The translations under genes and the position numbers were made by a program. From positions 85,764,594-85,828,593 of the forward strand of contig CM047428.1 in the NCBI GenBank assembly GCA_026168455.1: a stretch of DNA of 64,000 nucleotides, given 5' to 3'. Each line of letters begins with the position of its first letter. Position 1 is the stretch's first letter. Under the pieces are notes generated by a model. It did not search any database. It saw only the letters and a list, made by a program, of their open reading frames with translations, and was not told the origin of the DNA. Source of the DNA: Theocolax elegans. Taxonomy: Eukaryota > Arthropoda > Insecta > Hymenoptera > Cerocephalidae. Shown here in pieces: positions 22,722-34,880 of this stretch.

Positions 22722-23163
22722 TTAACGAGGTTTTACATTTTTCTCCCAACAAACAGATAGATCGTTTAGATATAATAAGTCGGCGAAATAAAAATAAACT
22801 TATCCTTTTTTTTTCTTTAATCAATAATTTTTTGGGTTGAAATTCATCGATATGTTACCAAACGAAACGTAATATTTTGGTTTCGCAACATATCTTTTGA
22901 ATTCAATATAATATTTCTCGACGCATCAAAGCAAAATGCAAGATACGAAAACCAGGAAGAAAAAATATGTCGATGAAAAATAAAAGGAGAGAGATCGAGA
23001 GAGAGAGAGAGAGAGAGAGTGGAATGAGATGACAAGGGTGGGAAATACGTGGAAAAGAAAGACTCGAATGATGTACGGGTTTGGTCAGATATTTTTATCA
23101 CAGTCTATAAAAATTCTTGGCTTGATAGCTTGCCTCGCGACGAGAATAAAACTATGGACATGG

Positions 23164-23167
<4 letters not shown>

Positions 23168-23201
<34 letters not shown>
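23168..23201 (+). repeat. (TC)n microsatellite
   Basis: A pure TC tract of 17 units. Confidence 0.95.
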
Positions 23202-23205
<4 letters not shown>

Positions 23206-24396
23206 TGATCGTAAGCAAACTCCCCTAAATCCAATAAAGCCGAAGCCGATTAAATTTATGAAGTGAAAAAGGTATGAAAAGTCGCAATTTACTAGTGAAA
23301 GAAAGAAAGGAAGGAAAAAAAACGAACGGTAACCTCCTGTTTTCCCGCCCTCCCGTATACGAATCCCTGTTTATAACAACATCGTATATTTATCATCCAT
23401 ATGTCATTCTCTCTCTCTATCTCTCTCTTCCTCTCTTATTAATCCAAGAATTTCGTCTCATTTTCCAACAAATAATCTGAGGTAAATTGTAACGATCGAG
23501 CCATCGTAAATAATCGCTTTCTTTTATTTTTCTTCAACGTAGGCTGAAACTTTCATTTTTATCCTCTCCTCAAATGCATCGGTACGTATAGGGTGTTTTG
23601 AACTTTCCTCGTGGTAAATCGAGTTGAAAATTCTAGAGTCACGGCAGATTCTTTTTTTCTACTCGGACTCTCGGCATTTGTAGGTATTCGCGAACAAGCC
23701 GTGTGGGATTTCTTTCTTTTTTTTTTCTTTTTTTTATACATTTGATAAGATTGGCGTCGTTCTATATACCATTATACGACGTGAAATAAGAATCCATTGG
23801 TTTGAATTTCAATTTCGTTTCTATAGAGCGTAACAAAAAATTTTATGTCGGTAATAAGGTATACCTCTATATTTCCCACCTCCGTTCGGAAAAAGATAAT
23901 TTATATCCCGAAAAGAAATTTCATTTAGAGAACGATACCCAGGATACTTTTTGGTTAATCTTTTTAATATGCCGAAAGATTGCGATTTTATTTAATTACC
24001 CTAGCCGCTCGAACGACTATATACGCAACGATTGAAAACCCACCCGTCTCTTTTTTTCATAGCTCGAGGTTACGGATATCTTTCTTTTTTTTCATACAAT
24101 TACAAAAATTGAATATTATCGTGTAAAATTGAAAATTGGGGATCTAATATTTTAGATCCATTACCGCGAATACCGGTATGTACGGATGAACGCGTTTCCT
24201 TAGGGAGTATTTTAGTGGAATTGAATACAAAAGTAGGAAGCTTATCAAATTTTCAAAATTTTCAAATTGGAAAAGTCGACTTCTCCATGACCGTATTAGA
24301 TTTATATCCTTACATTATACTGAAAATATTCCAATTTTAAGACTTTATTGGTATAATTTGAATAAATGTGTACGCGCGTGTATATACATATATGTA

Positions 24397-24419
24397 TGTG
24401 TGTGTGTGTGTGTGTGTGT
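24397..24419 (+). repeat. (GT)n microsatellite
   Basis: A pure TG/GT tract of about 11 units preceded by TATG/TATA interruptions. Confidence 0.9.
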
Positions 24420-27400
24420 TATACATTAGATAATTGTTCAGGAATAAGTCATTTTTATGGCATCCTTTCATTCTCGATATATAAATATTCTTTTGAATAA
24501 CAGATAGAATATTGAGTATAAAAGCTTCGTAATAAATATATAGAATTTATTTTAAAAATTTAAATTGCACGATTTTCATTTTATAATTAAAAGCTAGTTG
24601 AATCTTGAAAGTACACTTATTTTAAACAAGGGAAATGTTTTTTTATCTGGTATTAACGACGCAACAAAATATTTTATGATTTGTAAACTAATAATTTTTA
24701 TCGATCGTATCAATATTCTTTACCGACATAGAGCTATTTGTTGACTTCCAATTTTAAGATTAAGTATTTCCTTCCAATGTCATTTTGTTTGAATTTGGCT
24801 AGTTGACAGACTCGGCCGATGAATAGTTTTATTATTAATTAGTAATGATAAACATTGCATTATAGTTTCATTGTTTGTTATAAAAAATAGTGTCCCTTGA
24901 CATTTATGATATCAAGAAGTTTTAATAAATGTTACCATAACCGTCTTATTCGAGAGAACAATACGCGCTAATTCAGAAATAAGGTTATATTTCTCGTGCA
25001 ATAATTAATAAAAGAGATTTATTAAAAAAGAAGTAGGTTTTCTATTTGCAATATATATATATATACATATAAAAAAGGAAAGGAAGAAATAAAGAAAAGT
25101 AAAAACAATGCATTGTTCGTGATTTGAATCGGAGTCTTAATTAGCGCATTCGATTAAGGTATATACAGGAGAGCGAGCTCCAGAGGAGGCGAGGAAGCCT
25201 CGTCGAGTTTTTGCCAGGGTTTGATCCCTCTGAAACCGCGTTAGAGGATCGAATTACGGACAATTATATGCCCGGTAACTGAATTGTTTGTCTCGGGTAA
25301 ACGAAATTAGAGAGTACCTCGAAAACCCAAACCCAAACCCAGCCACGCGTCACCCTGTATCGAATATAGGTATATATACGTACGCGTACTCGATGGCGTC
25401 TTTTCGGCTTTACAACCCCATCCCACCATTTTCGATAATTTTAAAAAATGAGACCTCGACACGAAGATATCATTTTTGTTTTTCAAATGTTTGTTTCACC
25501 TCTTTCGTGGAGATATTTAACGGTATTTACCTCTCCCCGGGTGGGCGAATTTTCCCCGTCATTCGTATCGCAATCAAACTCGTGTTTCGTTCGCGAATTT
25601 TCATTTTCATTTGTTAGCGTTCGAATACCAAATAGATTCGTTTATACACTCGGCTATACGGCACTCTAATTATACCGTTTCAAGTACAATTTCACTCATC
25701 CGAGTTATTTAGCGTTTTACCGTAGCAGAATCGAGCAGATGCAGAGTTCGGGGAGACACGACCGACCGATCAAACGTATCGTTCGTTCTTAAACCCGGGA
25801 AATCATACTAAATCATACTCGAGATCCAAACGATTTGGAAACCAGGAGAAACGCGTAAATAATGGAACGAAGAATAATCGGTGGCGTGTCGACTCCGCGC
25901 TCGTGGGTTAAACGCACAAGGGATTCCCGTCCTCGAATTTGTTAGGGAAAGAATGAAAAAGAAAAAGGAAAAAAGAAAAAAGGGAGGATGTATAACACGA
26001 CGGTCGCATACGGTAGGAGAAGGCCATTAAAACTTTTCCATTTGCCCGTAATGCGAATCGGAAAGCGTTATTAGGTCGCGTGGGTTCACGGTGGAAAACA
26101 CCCAACGCCCGTGTGATGTACTAAAATCGCACGAGAGTACGTATACACATATACGAGTAGAGACGGCATTGCGAAACGACTGGGGGGTCTCAATTTCCCA
26201 TTTTGCGGCATTGGGACAATTCGTTTTGAAATCTAGGGTGTGCTACGCGATATCCTCGTAAATGCCGATTGAACGCGGACCCACGCTTAGTTAATGCCTC
26301 GTGTGGTATACCCATATGGAAGACGACCTCGAAGAAAGTGCCTTTCTTCTCGTTTCACTCGGAACCTCCTCGTCTTCCGACGTTGAATTCAGAATTCCAA
26401 TATCCCCTACGTTGCGACTTCTTATTTGCCAAGACGACCGTATTGCCGGGGTTTTTTTTTCTTTCGTTCTCTTTCTCGATTTCATACAATAACGACCGAA
26501 TGATCCATCGTAAGGTAAATGGATTTGTAAACTGCAGGGGAATCGTGAACACCTGGGCCGATTCTTCTTATTTCCTCTTGTCTATTGCCGATTTCTTTTA
26601 AATATTACCATCAAATCTCGAGTATGGATGTACGATTAGCTGATCCAAACAATCGATAAGCAAGATTTTACAATTCGTTTGATAATTCTAGAGACTAGGT
26701 GGGACTTTACGCAAATTGAAGTAACTCGAGTTTTCACGAACTACTAATATTATATAACTCGCGAAGGTAAATAAAGCTTACTTAGACCAAGAGCTTTAAT
26801 TTGAACTTTGGTTTGTTCAAATAGCTCGAGGGATTCAAAAGCTACGTTTGATTTGAAAAGCAAGTTAAAAGAATCACTAGAAATATTTTATTAAAAATTA
26901 CTATAAATTTGTTTTAACTATGTTTTTGGGAGTACCCGGTCTACACACCGCAAGTTTTTTAAAGAAAAATGTAAAACGATGTGTTTTGTAGCAGGAGCAT
27001 TCTTCTATAAAAACATTTTACGTCAATAGAAAGACTTGGTATTTAGCACTACTTTTGTAACCTTGAATCATCGTTACAGTGAATAACAAGAATATTCTAG
27101 TAGATTACTGATGAGTATCATGAAACTAAAACTGAAAATTCATTCGTCCCTAAAAATGATTAGCGAAAAGTTAGTCTATCATCGGTATCCTCGTTAATGC
27201 ACTTCCCAAGCAGATCATGCAATTGTCACCAAGTATAGAAAAGTCAGAACCTATTTTCTAATGGAACTATTGAAAAGAGGATTTCGACTTGGATTGATTT
27301 ACGTTATACACAATATTACGACACAAATATACGTAAATGTTATAAAATTAATTAGATAACAAGGGAAGATGCGGAATAAATATATAAATAAATAACGTGT

Positions 27401-28268
27401 AAAAAAGCAGAAATGTGACAAACGAGAGAAAAAGGTCAGTGGTATATGACGAATGAGCAAGAAGACGATGTATCCGACACAATGAAACACATACTGCACA
27501 TAGAGAGATGGAGGCACAGAAGAGTAAAAGCGGGAAGCACGTATCGGATTCTTTTATCTGGCTATTGTGTGGACGTGCGAGGAAGAGGCAGAGAGAGAGA
27601 AAGAGAGAGAAAGAGAGAGAGCGTCACCACCGAGACAATGGAATTGTCACGAGTCACGAGTCACGAGCCTCGAGCCTAAAGCGCTTGCAACGCCTTATCA
27701 CTTCGAGATACGCAGTCGGATATATATATATATATACATAGATGCACCCTTTCCCCTTCGCTATGACCTAACCTGCTTAAATTACTTAGATTGATATATA
27801 CAAATGCTGATATATTTTCTCTTCACCTTCTTCGATTAATCGAAATTGTTGGGACGTTGAGAAACCCGCGTATCGATTGAAACTGTGGAGCTGCACTTTC
27901 GAAACAGTATGTGCGCGATTAGCAATATGTATATTTTCACTGATCGCATCAATATTCGAATTGGGAATATTCAAAAAGAGGATGAAAATAATAGAAAATA
28001 GTGGGCATGTTCCGATTGTCTACTCGGTATCGAAGAAAGGGTGCTACAGTCCCCAAGAGTTGCAAAATGTCCCTCTTCTCTGGTCTCGGATACTATCGTA
28101 TACTTTTCCACGACTTTTGAAATGTCTAGAGGCGGTTGAGACACATGCACGCTATTCGTCTTTCATGCAGTGTTACCGTTTCTACGTTAGTTCCTCGGTA
28201 CGATAAAAGCCCTCAATCGAAAAATAGAGAAATGGGGAAAAGTGTGCGAGGACCGCTTTTATTTCTCC

Positions 28269-28271
<3 letters not shown>

Positions 28272-28328
<57 letters not shown>
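28272..28328 (+). repeat. (CT)n microsatellite, 57 bp
   Basis: One of the longest dinucleotide tracts in the window. It generates long repetitive serine/leucine or arginine/glutamate frames on both strands, none of which is called. Confidence 0.95.
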
Positions 28329-28330
<2 letters not shown>

Positions 28331-28743
28331 CTTCCACCTTTTTACCCGTTCCTGCGTGTGTACATGCACACACGTATACACTGCACGCGTGTGTGCACAC
28401 ATACAACCTGCTCGGGTATTGAATAAAAGTTCCATTTGTCAGAGTGAAATGATGGTTATGGCGTTTTATGTTTCAAAAGACGAGTTCGATTTTTCAAGTT
28501 TCGTTTGTGCTTGCGTTGTTAAATTTGATGTGGTAAATGGAATTTTGTCTTTTAACTCGGCCCAGCTTATTGCACCTATGGATTTTTATTCAATCTTTTT
28601 TTTCTCTCTCTCCTCCTCCTCCTCCACCTCCTCTTTACCCCTCGGTTGCGTATTGTACGATACTACTTTTTTTCTCCCGCACCGAAAAATCCTTTTTTTC
28701 TCTATCTTTCCCTGCTAGATACAAAGAACCTTTGGTATGTATT

Positions 28744-29693
28744 CGATAAATCGTAATATTGCATGTCATGCGAATTTTGATATTTTTATTAATTCTTTAA
28801 ATAAATTAGTGTAGAAATGATTACGCGTATTAACTGTTTGATTATTCGTTAAATATTTCTGTGGTCAAAACGAAAGTAGCATAAGTCATAAATTTAAGTT
28901 ACAAGTCCACAGGACATTATGTTTTGCTTAATTTTGACATAACATTTTAACGTTTGCATTACTAAATGGTTTTAAATTAATAGTTTTAGAAATTATTTAA
29001 AGTGTGCAATAACGAGAATATATTTAGTGAGTTACATTTTTAATAAATACCTTTTTAGAAAAAAAAACATTTACTTTGATTACTACCGATAATAATTTTA
29101 GTAAATTAATTGCAATAAACGTTTTTGAGAAACATATAGAGCGTTTATGGCAATTACCTACGTGCTTAATTTAAATCTGTAGGACACGTTGAGCAACTAA
29201 TTTTATTCGTATGCGAAAAGCAATTTTGGGTTCGTCGTCTTCCCCGCATGTTACAAAAATCCAAAATAGTTTAATTTTCAACTTTTCGAGACGTCGAAAT
29301 CATCGATCATCGACTATTTAGAGGATATCATTTAACTTATCCCTTACGAGTGAACTTAGTACACTGATAAAAGTAATCGCTGATTCGTGAAATAATAAAC
29401 GTCGACATAGTATTACGACAATCCACAAATGACATATAGAAAAACGTCTGGCAATCGATATAGGTATAGAACGAATAAGCAGTGTAAATTAAATCGTTGA
29501 CCCTTTACGGACGTCGAATCAAAGCACTTGGCGTTTCGTCGCAAGCTCCGAATTCACAGTACGTACCCTACGTAAAGTACGCGCTAACGGTATGCTATAC
29601 CTGAGCCCCCCCCCCCCCGCCACTCCGTGATTTTCGATCGGACAGGTGGCACTTCAATTACTGGTCATCGATACATTGATATCAACCAGCCAG
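28744..29693. repeat. Tandem duplication, copy 1
   Basis: This roughly 950-bp segment is repeated head-to-tail at 29694-30684. The 3' 600 bp is nearly identical between copies, including a long C run (29606-29618 here). The 5' 330 bp has many single-base insertions, deletions and short mismatches. It is non-coding in both copies. Confidence 0.9.
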
Positions 29694-30684
29694 TGAAATC
29701 GTAAATATTGATGTCATGCGATTTTGATATTATAAGTTTTAAATAAATTAGTGGTAGAAATGAAGTTACCTATAACTTTTTGGATTATTCGTTAAATATT
29801 CTCTGTGGTCAAAACGAAAGTAGCATAAGTCATAAATTTAAGTACAAGTCCACAGGACATTATGTTTTGCTTAATTTGACATAACATGGTTAGACGTTTG
29901 CATTACTAAATGGTTTTAAATTAATAGTTTGAGTAATATTTAAAGTGGGCAATAACGAGAATATATTTAGTGAGTTACATTTTTAATAAATACCTTTTAG
30001 AAAAAAAAAAACATTTAAAACTTTCACTTTCACCTACACAGATTCAGCTGTGTACGATACATTTACTTTGATTACTACCGATAATAATTTTAGTAAATTA
30101 ATTGCAATAAACGTTTTTGAGAAATATATAGAGCGTTTATGGCAATTACCCACGTGCTTAATTTAAATCTGTAGGACACGTTGAGCAACTAATTTTATTC
30201 GTATGCGAAAAGCAATTTTGGGTTCGTCGTCTTCCCCGCATGTTACAAAAATCCAAAATAGTTTAATTTTCAACTTTTCGAGACGTCGAAATCATCGATC
30301 ATCGACTATTTAGAGGATATCCTTTAACTTATCCCTTACGAGTGAACTTAGTACACTGATAAAAGTAATCGCTGATTCGTGAAATAATAAACGTCGACAT
30401 AGTATTACGACAATCCACAAATGACGTATAGAAAAACGTCTGGCAATCGATATATGTATAGAACGAATAAGCAGTGTAAATTAAATCGTTGACCCTTTAC
30501 GGACGTCGAATCAAAGCACTTGGCGTTTCGTCGCAAGCTCCGAATTCACAGTACGTACCCTACGTAAAGTACACGCTAACGGTATGCTATACCTGAGCCC
30601 CCCCCCCCCGCCACTCCGTGATTTTCGATCGGACAGGTGGCACTTCAATTACTGGTCATCGATACATTGATATCAACCAGCCAG
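29694..30684. repeat. Tandem duplication, copy 2
   Basis: Direct repeat of 28744-29693. It carries an extra block of about 50 bp after position 30010, bounded by ACATTTA on both sides, that copy 1 lacks. Its C run is at 30598-30609. It ends at CAACCAGCCAG, the same word that ends copy 1, after which unique sequence and a TC tract follow. Confidence 0.9.
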
Positions 30685-30708
30685 CTCATCGCCAAATACC
30701 CCCTCCCT

Positions 30709-30710
<2 letters not shown>

Positions 30711-30761
<51 letters not shown>
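30711..30761 (+). repeat. (TC)n microsatellite
   Basis: An almost pure TC tract with one TTT interruption, starting 27 bp after the tandem duplication ends. Confidence 0.95.
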
Positions 30762-30762
<1 letters not shown>

Positions 30763-32250
30763 ATAGATTTTCATTTTACCAGCGAGCTCTCTGCCTTCCT
30801 GTTATTGCTTTAAAAAGCCAAATTGCCGAGTCGACCATTCGGTCGCATTATACGCATCGATTATGATATGATAACGAGAACGAGAGGTGGGACGGGAGGA
30901 TCGAATGACCGATGGATACTTCCATACTTCCTCCTCCTCTTTCTCGTTGACAATTTCTCTATAATGGTTTGAACGGATTGAACGCGTTCGTCTCTCGTTA
31001 CCCGATAGTTTTCAATTTTTTTGTTTTTTAATTTATTTGATCCTTCTTCAGTGAATTCTTCGTAGTCAAAACAAACCCGCACTGTCAAACTTAACCAAAA
31101 AGTTCCGGACCTTTTGAATTATATATTTAACCAGAAACATTCGAGTCGCTTAATCGCGCCGAAAAGAATAAACGTTCTCCCGTTGATTTCAAAACATTCA
31201 TTTACGAGGGGCATTCTAACGGTAAATTAAATCCAAATTGATTTGGTAATATTTATCTATATATATATTTACGTAAAGCTCTTCCATTAACAAAACATGT
31301 TTAGACTGTAAACCCGATGAGTGATCATTTTGACTAACGCGTTTTCCCGTTAATATTCGATATATTTTAACGAGTGCACTTACGCGTAAAGAACGTAAGT
31401 TCGAATAATAATTCATTCTATTTGAAATACATTATAACCTTTGAAAATACGTATAATTATATAAATAATATATTATTTCGTGAATCAACAATGTCTCGTT
31501 AAGCAAATAAATAAACATTGAATTGTTAATGTTTTCTGAACATGTGCTAGTGCGCATAGTTGATCTGACGACAGCCGTCGAAATATATCCAGATTATAGT
31601 TGAGAATTAATGCAAACTCGATTACAGCCGTTATTTTTTTCACCTGATGTAAATTTCAATAAACGGTAAGTATTTTGAGGTTAATCCAGCTCATTTATTG
31701 ATTGTTAATTACAGACCTATTGGTCAGCGTTTTTGGTAAAGGAGAAAGTTTCATTTGATTGTTTCTACTCTGCATACTTGTATAGACCCTGCAGAGTATT
31801 AGTAAAATGAATACTTGTACGATGGAAAATTGTAATGCTTGAGAGAATAAACGATGAATATTAATCAGAGTTATTCTATCGGAATTACTTTTTGGTAAGC
31901 GAGCTAATGTGGACAATAGATTGAAGATCAGAATCCAAATGGTAAATTTTAACTCTGTAAAATAGGAAATCTATAATTTATTTATTGACTTGCAGCCGCG
32001 TATAGAATGAATGACGAAATTAAGAAAGAGGTGGTACATATCCGAGAGAAGCGTTAAATCCGATTTAATAAGGATCCGATGTACCAAAGATAGTCTGATT
32101 AATTGACGTAGGTGAGGAGCACTTCCGTTAATGAGAACATCCTGCTTTACCAGACTGAATCGCTCTGATTGAAAGCACAAATGGCCGCAATGGTACCTGG
32201 CCACCGACCATCCTGGCATGCTTTATCTGTTTCGGCTATCCCTTATCCAT

Positions 32251-32254
<4 letters not shown>

Positions 32255-32314
<60 letters not shown>
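32255..32314 (+). repeat. (TC)n microsatellite, 60 bp
   Basis: A pure TC tract of about 30 units. Confidence 0.95.
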
Positions 32315-32318
<4 letters not shown>

Positions 32319-33046
32319 TCCCTCGATTCTCTAGCTATGCATTGCATTGATTATCGATTGATCTTGGTACATCGATATTTAAATCACAAACGTACACAAT
32401 GTTTATATTGAGAAATGAAAAACAAATGTAAGATATACATATATTTCAGCAGAAACTACGATAATCTCATGAATTACGTGTATTCTAGTCTACGTGCGGT
32501 TACAGAGTTCAGTAACTTTGAAAAAAACAGCGATCAAGTTGTAAGAGTATTGATAATTATATAACAATACAATTTAATAATGCATTAATGTCGATTTTAC
32601 ATAATAACAACCACGATTTTTTATTAGTTTTCGAAAAGTTGAGAATAATGAGAATAAGAGTGACGGCGTGACAGATATGCTTTTTGGTTTTTTTTTTACC
32701 GATTTTTCGATAAATATCCTTCATTCTCATCTGTAGAATGTAAGTAACGGTATATTATTTTGTTTATCCTTAACAAATATTCACGGAGTAAAATATTTTG
32801 GTAAACACTACAAAGTATAGTCTAGTAAAAATTGCAAGACTCTCGAGTAATATGGTCACAGATCGAAAAACAAATCGAAAAAAGAACTAGACTGCCAAGT
32901 AAAAAGTAATTACAAATAAGCATGTGAGTGTTCATAAGTCATATTTTTTCCTACACCGTTTACGAAATTATATTCAAAAAATATTTGTTGAAATTGCGTT
33001 TTCGTTTGTTTGTCTCAAAGGACGATTCGGTGAAACCACACGTAAC

Positions 33047-33119
33047 GGACGCGGTGGCGCAATGGTAAAGATTTTAACTCTCAACTGAAACTTCGCAAGT
33101 TCGATTTTGGTGACATCTA
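33047..33119 (+). mobile_element. tRNA-like sequence, probable SINE head
   Basis: An A-box TGGCGCAATGG at 33055-33065 matches the RNA polymerase III consensus, and a B-box-like GTTCGATTT starts at 33099. The 44-bp start-to-start spacing is that of a real tRNA gene. The acceptor ends (GGACGCG and TGACATC) do not pair and the T-arm is poor, so it is not a functional tRNA. A tRNA-derived SINE head or decayed tRNA pseudogene fits best. The AT-rich sequence downstream has no distinctive body. Confidence 0.5.
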
Positions 33120-33885
33120 AAATTTTTTTCATTAATAAAATTTAATCAAAATGTTTCGAGTATAATTACTCTAAAATATCTAAAACAAGTAAATATGGAA
33201 TAAAAACCTTTTTCTCAATATTAAAAAAAAATTAAAATTACAATTCAGTGTAGTAAAAATTACCGAGATTCGCTGTCTGTTACCTCATTACTTGACAGTT
33301 CACGAACTTTTACTATAGACTGATATGTAATATTTACAAAACATTTCTCTCCAATTCAAGTACACCCGTGTGTGGTAGTAGTTTATGTATGAGTGTAACG
33401 AAAAATATACAATAACAAATGTATCGGTCAATTCAAAGATAATGTTAAGTAAATTGTGGAGTCAACCCGCATCTTCCGATGGGATTAAATCCGCTAAGAG
33501 TGTCAAGTTTCCCGGGGATATTGAATAGTTGCCCGAATTGGAGAATAGAAGAGATCGGACAGGACAAAAACGTATAGCAGCGATCAATTCGTCGAGGTTA
33601 TTTCGAAGAGGACGCGGAACCGTTATCAGGAAGCGCAAGAAGGGTGGCATTCGTCAGGATTTTCCACCTAAATCTCCGTCGTAGTAAGCCAAGCAAGCCG
33701 CGTCGCGTCCGCGCAAACCGATTCCCATTTCCATGAAAATCGTAAATCGCTGGTGCGACTAGCAAAGATAAAAACAGGGAAAAAAATAAACGCGACCGCG
33801 ACCGGGACGAGTCTACGTAATTAAAAAGGTGTATGCATTTCTAACGAGCGTTGTACACATGTTCACAATCTTCCTACTGCTAACC

Positions 33886-33917
<32 letters not shown>

Positions 33918-34500
33918 GAAGAGAACAAAAAAGGTCCACCAAGTCCGGCTACAATTCTCGCAAAAGTTCAACAATGGTTATTGTTTCAACCTTATGGTAT
34001 AAATACGCAACCTTCGCGAAACTACCTAATAAAACCCTTGTGGTTCGCGCGATACCTACCTTCCCCGTCCGACTTTCTTTTTTTTTCCTACCGCGTTATT
34101 ATTATTAGTTTTTACCCCAAACTTTTTTCTCTATCGCTTATTATCTTTTAAAAACTTGGTTGTATATTTTTTTAATCATCGTTCATTTTGAATTTTGATC
34201 GAACAACTCGAGTGAAATATTACTATACGGTTAAATTCGCCTTTCGCTATTTTTTTCTTTCGTAAGTATTTTACCTTATCAATAAATTAATACTCAGTAA
34301 TAAAAAAAATGTTATATTGACGACAACGAGGTCATTAGTGACATTAATTTCTTTTTTATTTATTTATTGCATTTAAACTTTGAAGCTTATTGCATTTTTA
34401 TTAGATGTACAGATGCCCATGAATAATTGTTTTATACATATAATTGGCAATTTTCAAAGAATTCATAGATATATTTACAAGCTATTATGTTTAATTCTTT
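33120..34500. other. Non-coding stretch with a GC-richer patch
   Basis: 33460-33730 is GC-richer than its surroundings but has no frame I recognise on either strand. A GAC-type repeat lies at 33886-33917. The rest is AT-rich. Part of 34286-34500 could be the 3' untranslated tail of the retrotransposon remnant next to it. Confidence 0.5.
33886..33917 (+). repeat. (GAC)n repeat
   Basis: About ten GAC/CGA units with one GGC interruption. Confidence 0.9.
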
Positions 34501-34501
34501 G

Positions 34502-34880
34502 CTAGAAATTGCATATTACATTTGTGAAGGTTTTACATGTACGTATATACATATTTATATTGGTGAAACAACTTAAATATGTATACATAAATTGTTTCAC
34601 CAATTTTATGCTTATTTCATATTTCCCAACTTGACAGAGAATGTGATTCAAGGTTTCAAGTTCATTTCCGCAGGTACAATTTGCACCATCTAGAATACTT
34701 TTTTCTAGCTAAAGATCTCGATGAATCATAATGGTCCACCCTACATCTATTTATGATGATTATGTTAGGTCGCTTTAACTGTTTGTTTGTAAACCACGTT
34801 TTTAGTGTTTCATTATAATAATTTTGGAAATATAATTGGTCTTTAATTTCGCTTTGTACAATTACGTATTTTAGTGACTT
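34502..34880 (-). pseudogene. Non-LTR retrotransposon ORF2 tail, decayed
   Basis: Read on the minus strand from 34880, about 58 open codons include KTWFTNKQLKRPNIIII and RCRVDHYDSSRSLARK. One extra base in an A-run (about 34699-34704) shifts the frame. The next frame gives NCTCGNELETLNHILC, the Cys-Cys-His-Cys knuckle that ends ORF2 in jockey/I-type non-LTR retrotransposons, and stays open to a TAG at 34504-34502. A TAA lies shortly upstream of 34880, so only the extreme C-terminus survives. Clade is inferred from the motif; no reverse transcriptase core is left. A 12-bp inverted repeat (TTGGTGAAACAA) lies inside at 34559-34602. Confidence 0.75.

Larger units (their letters stand above)
22722..28740. 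other. Non-coding stretch with simple repeats
   Basis: No gene is recognisable. It contains a TC tract (23168-23201), a GT tract (24397-24419), a moderately GC-rich patch from about 25130 to 26610, an AG-rich tract near 27590-27620 and a 57-bp TC tract (28272-28328). Short frames between 25288 and 26601 lack any motif and have no convincing splice boundaries. Confidence 0.55.
30685..33040. other. Non-coding stretch with two long TC tracts
   Basis: TC tracts lie at 30711-30761 and 32255-32314. The remaining sequence is AT-rich and holds no protein-like frame. Short minus-strand frames at 30861-31088 and 31971-32219 have no recognisable motif. Confidence 0.55.

Noticed and set aside
28136..28718. 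Long frames of 96-158 codons over the TC tract
   Set aside because: They are translations of a dinucleotide repeat on both strands with no domain outside the repeat.
33462..33650. 62-codon minus-strand frame in a GC-richer patch
   Set aside because: No recognisable motif, no clear splice sites at its ends, and the plus strand is also partly open.
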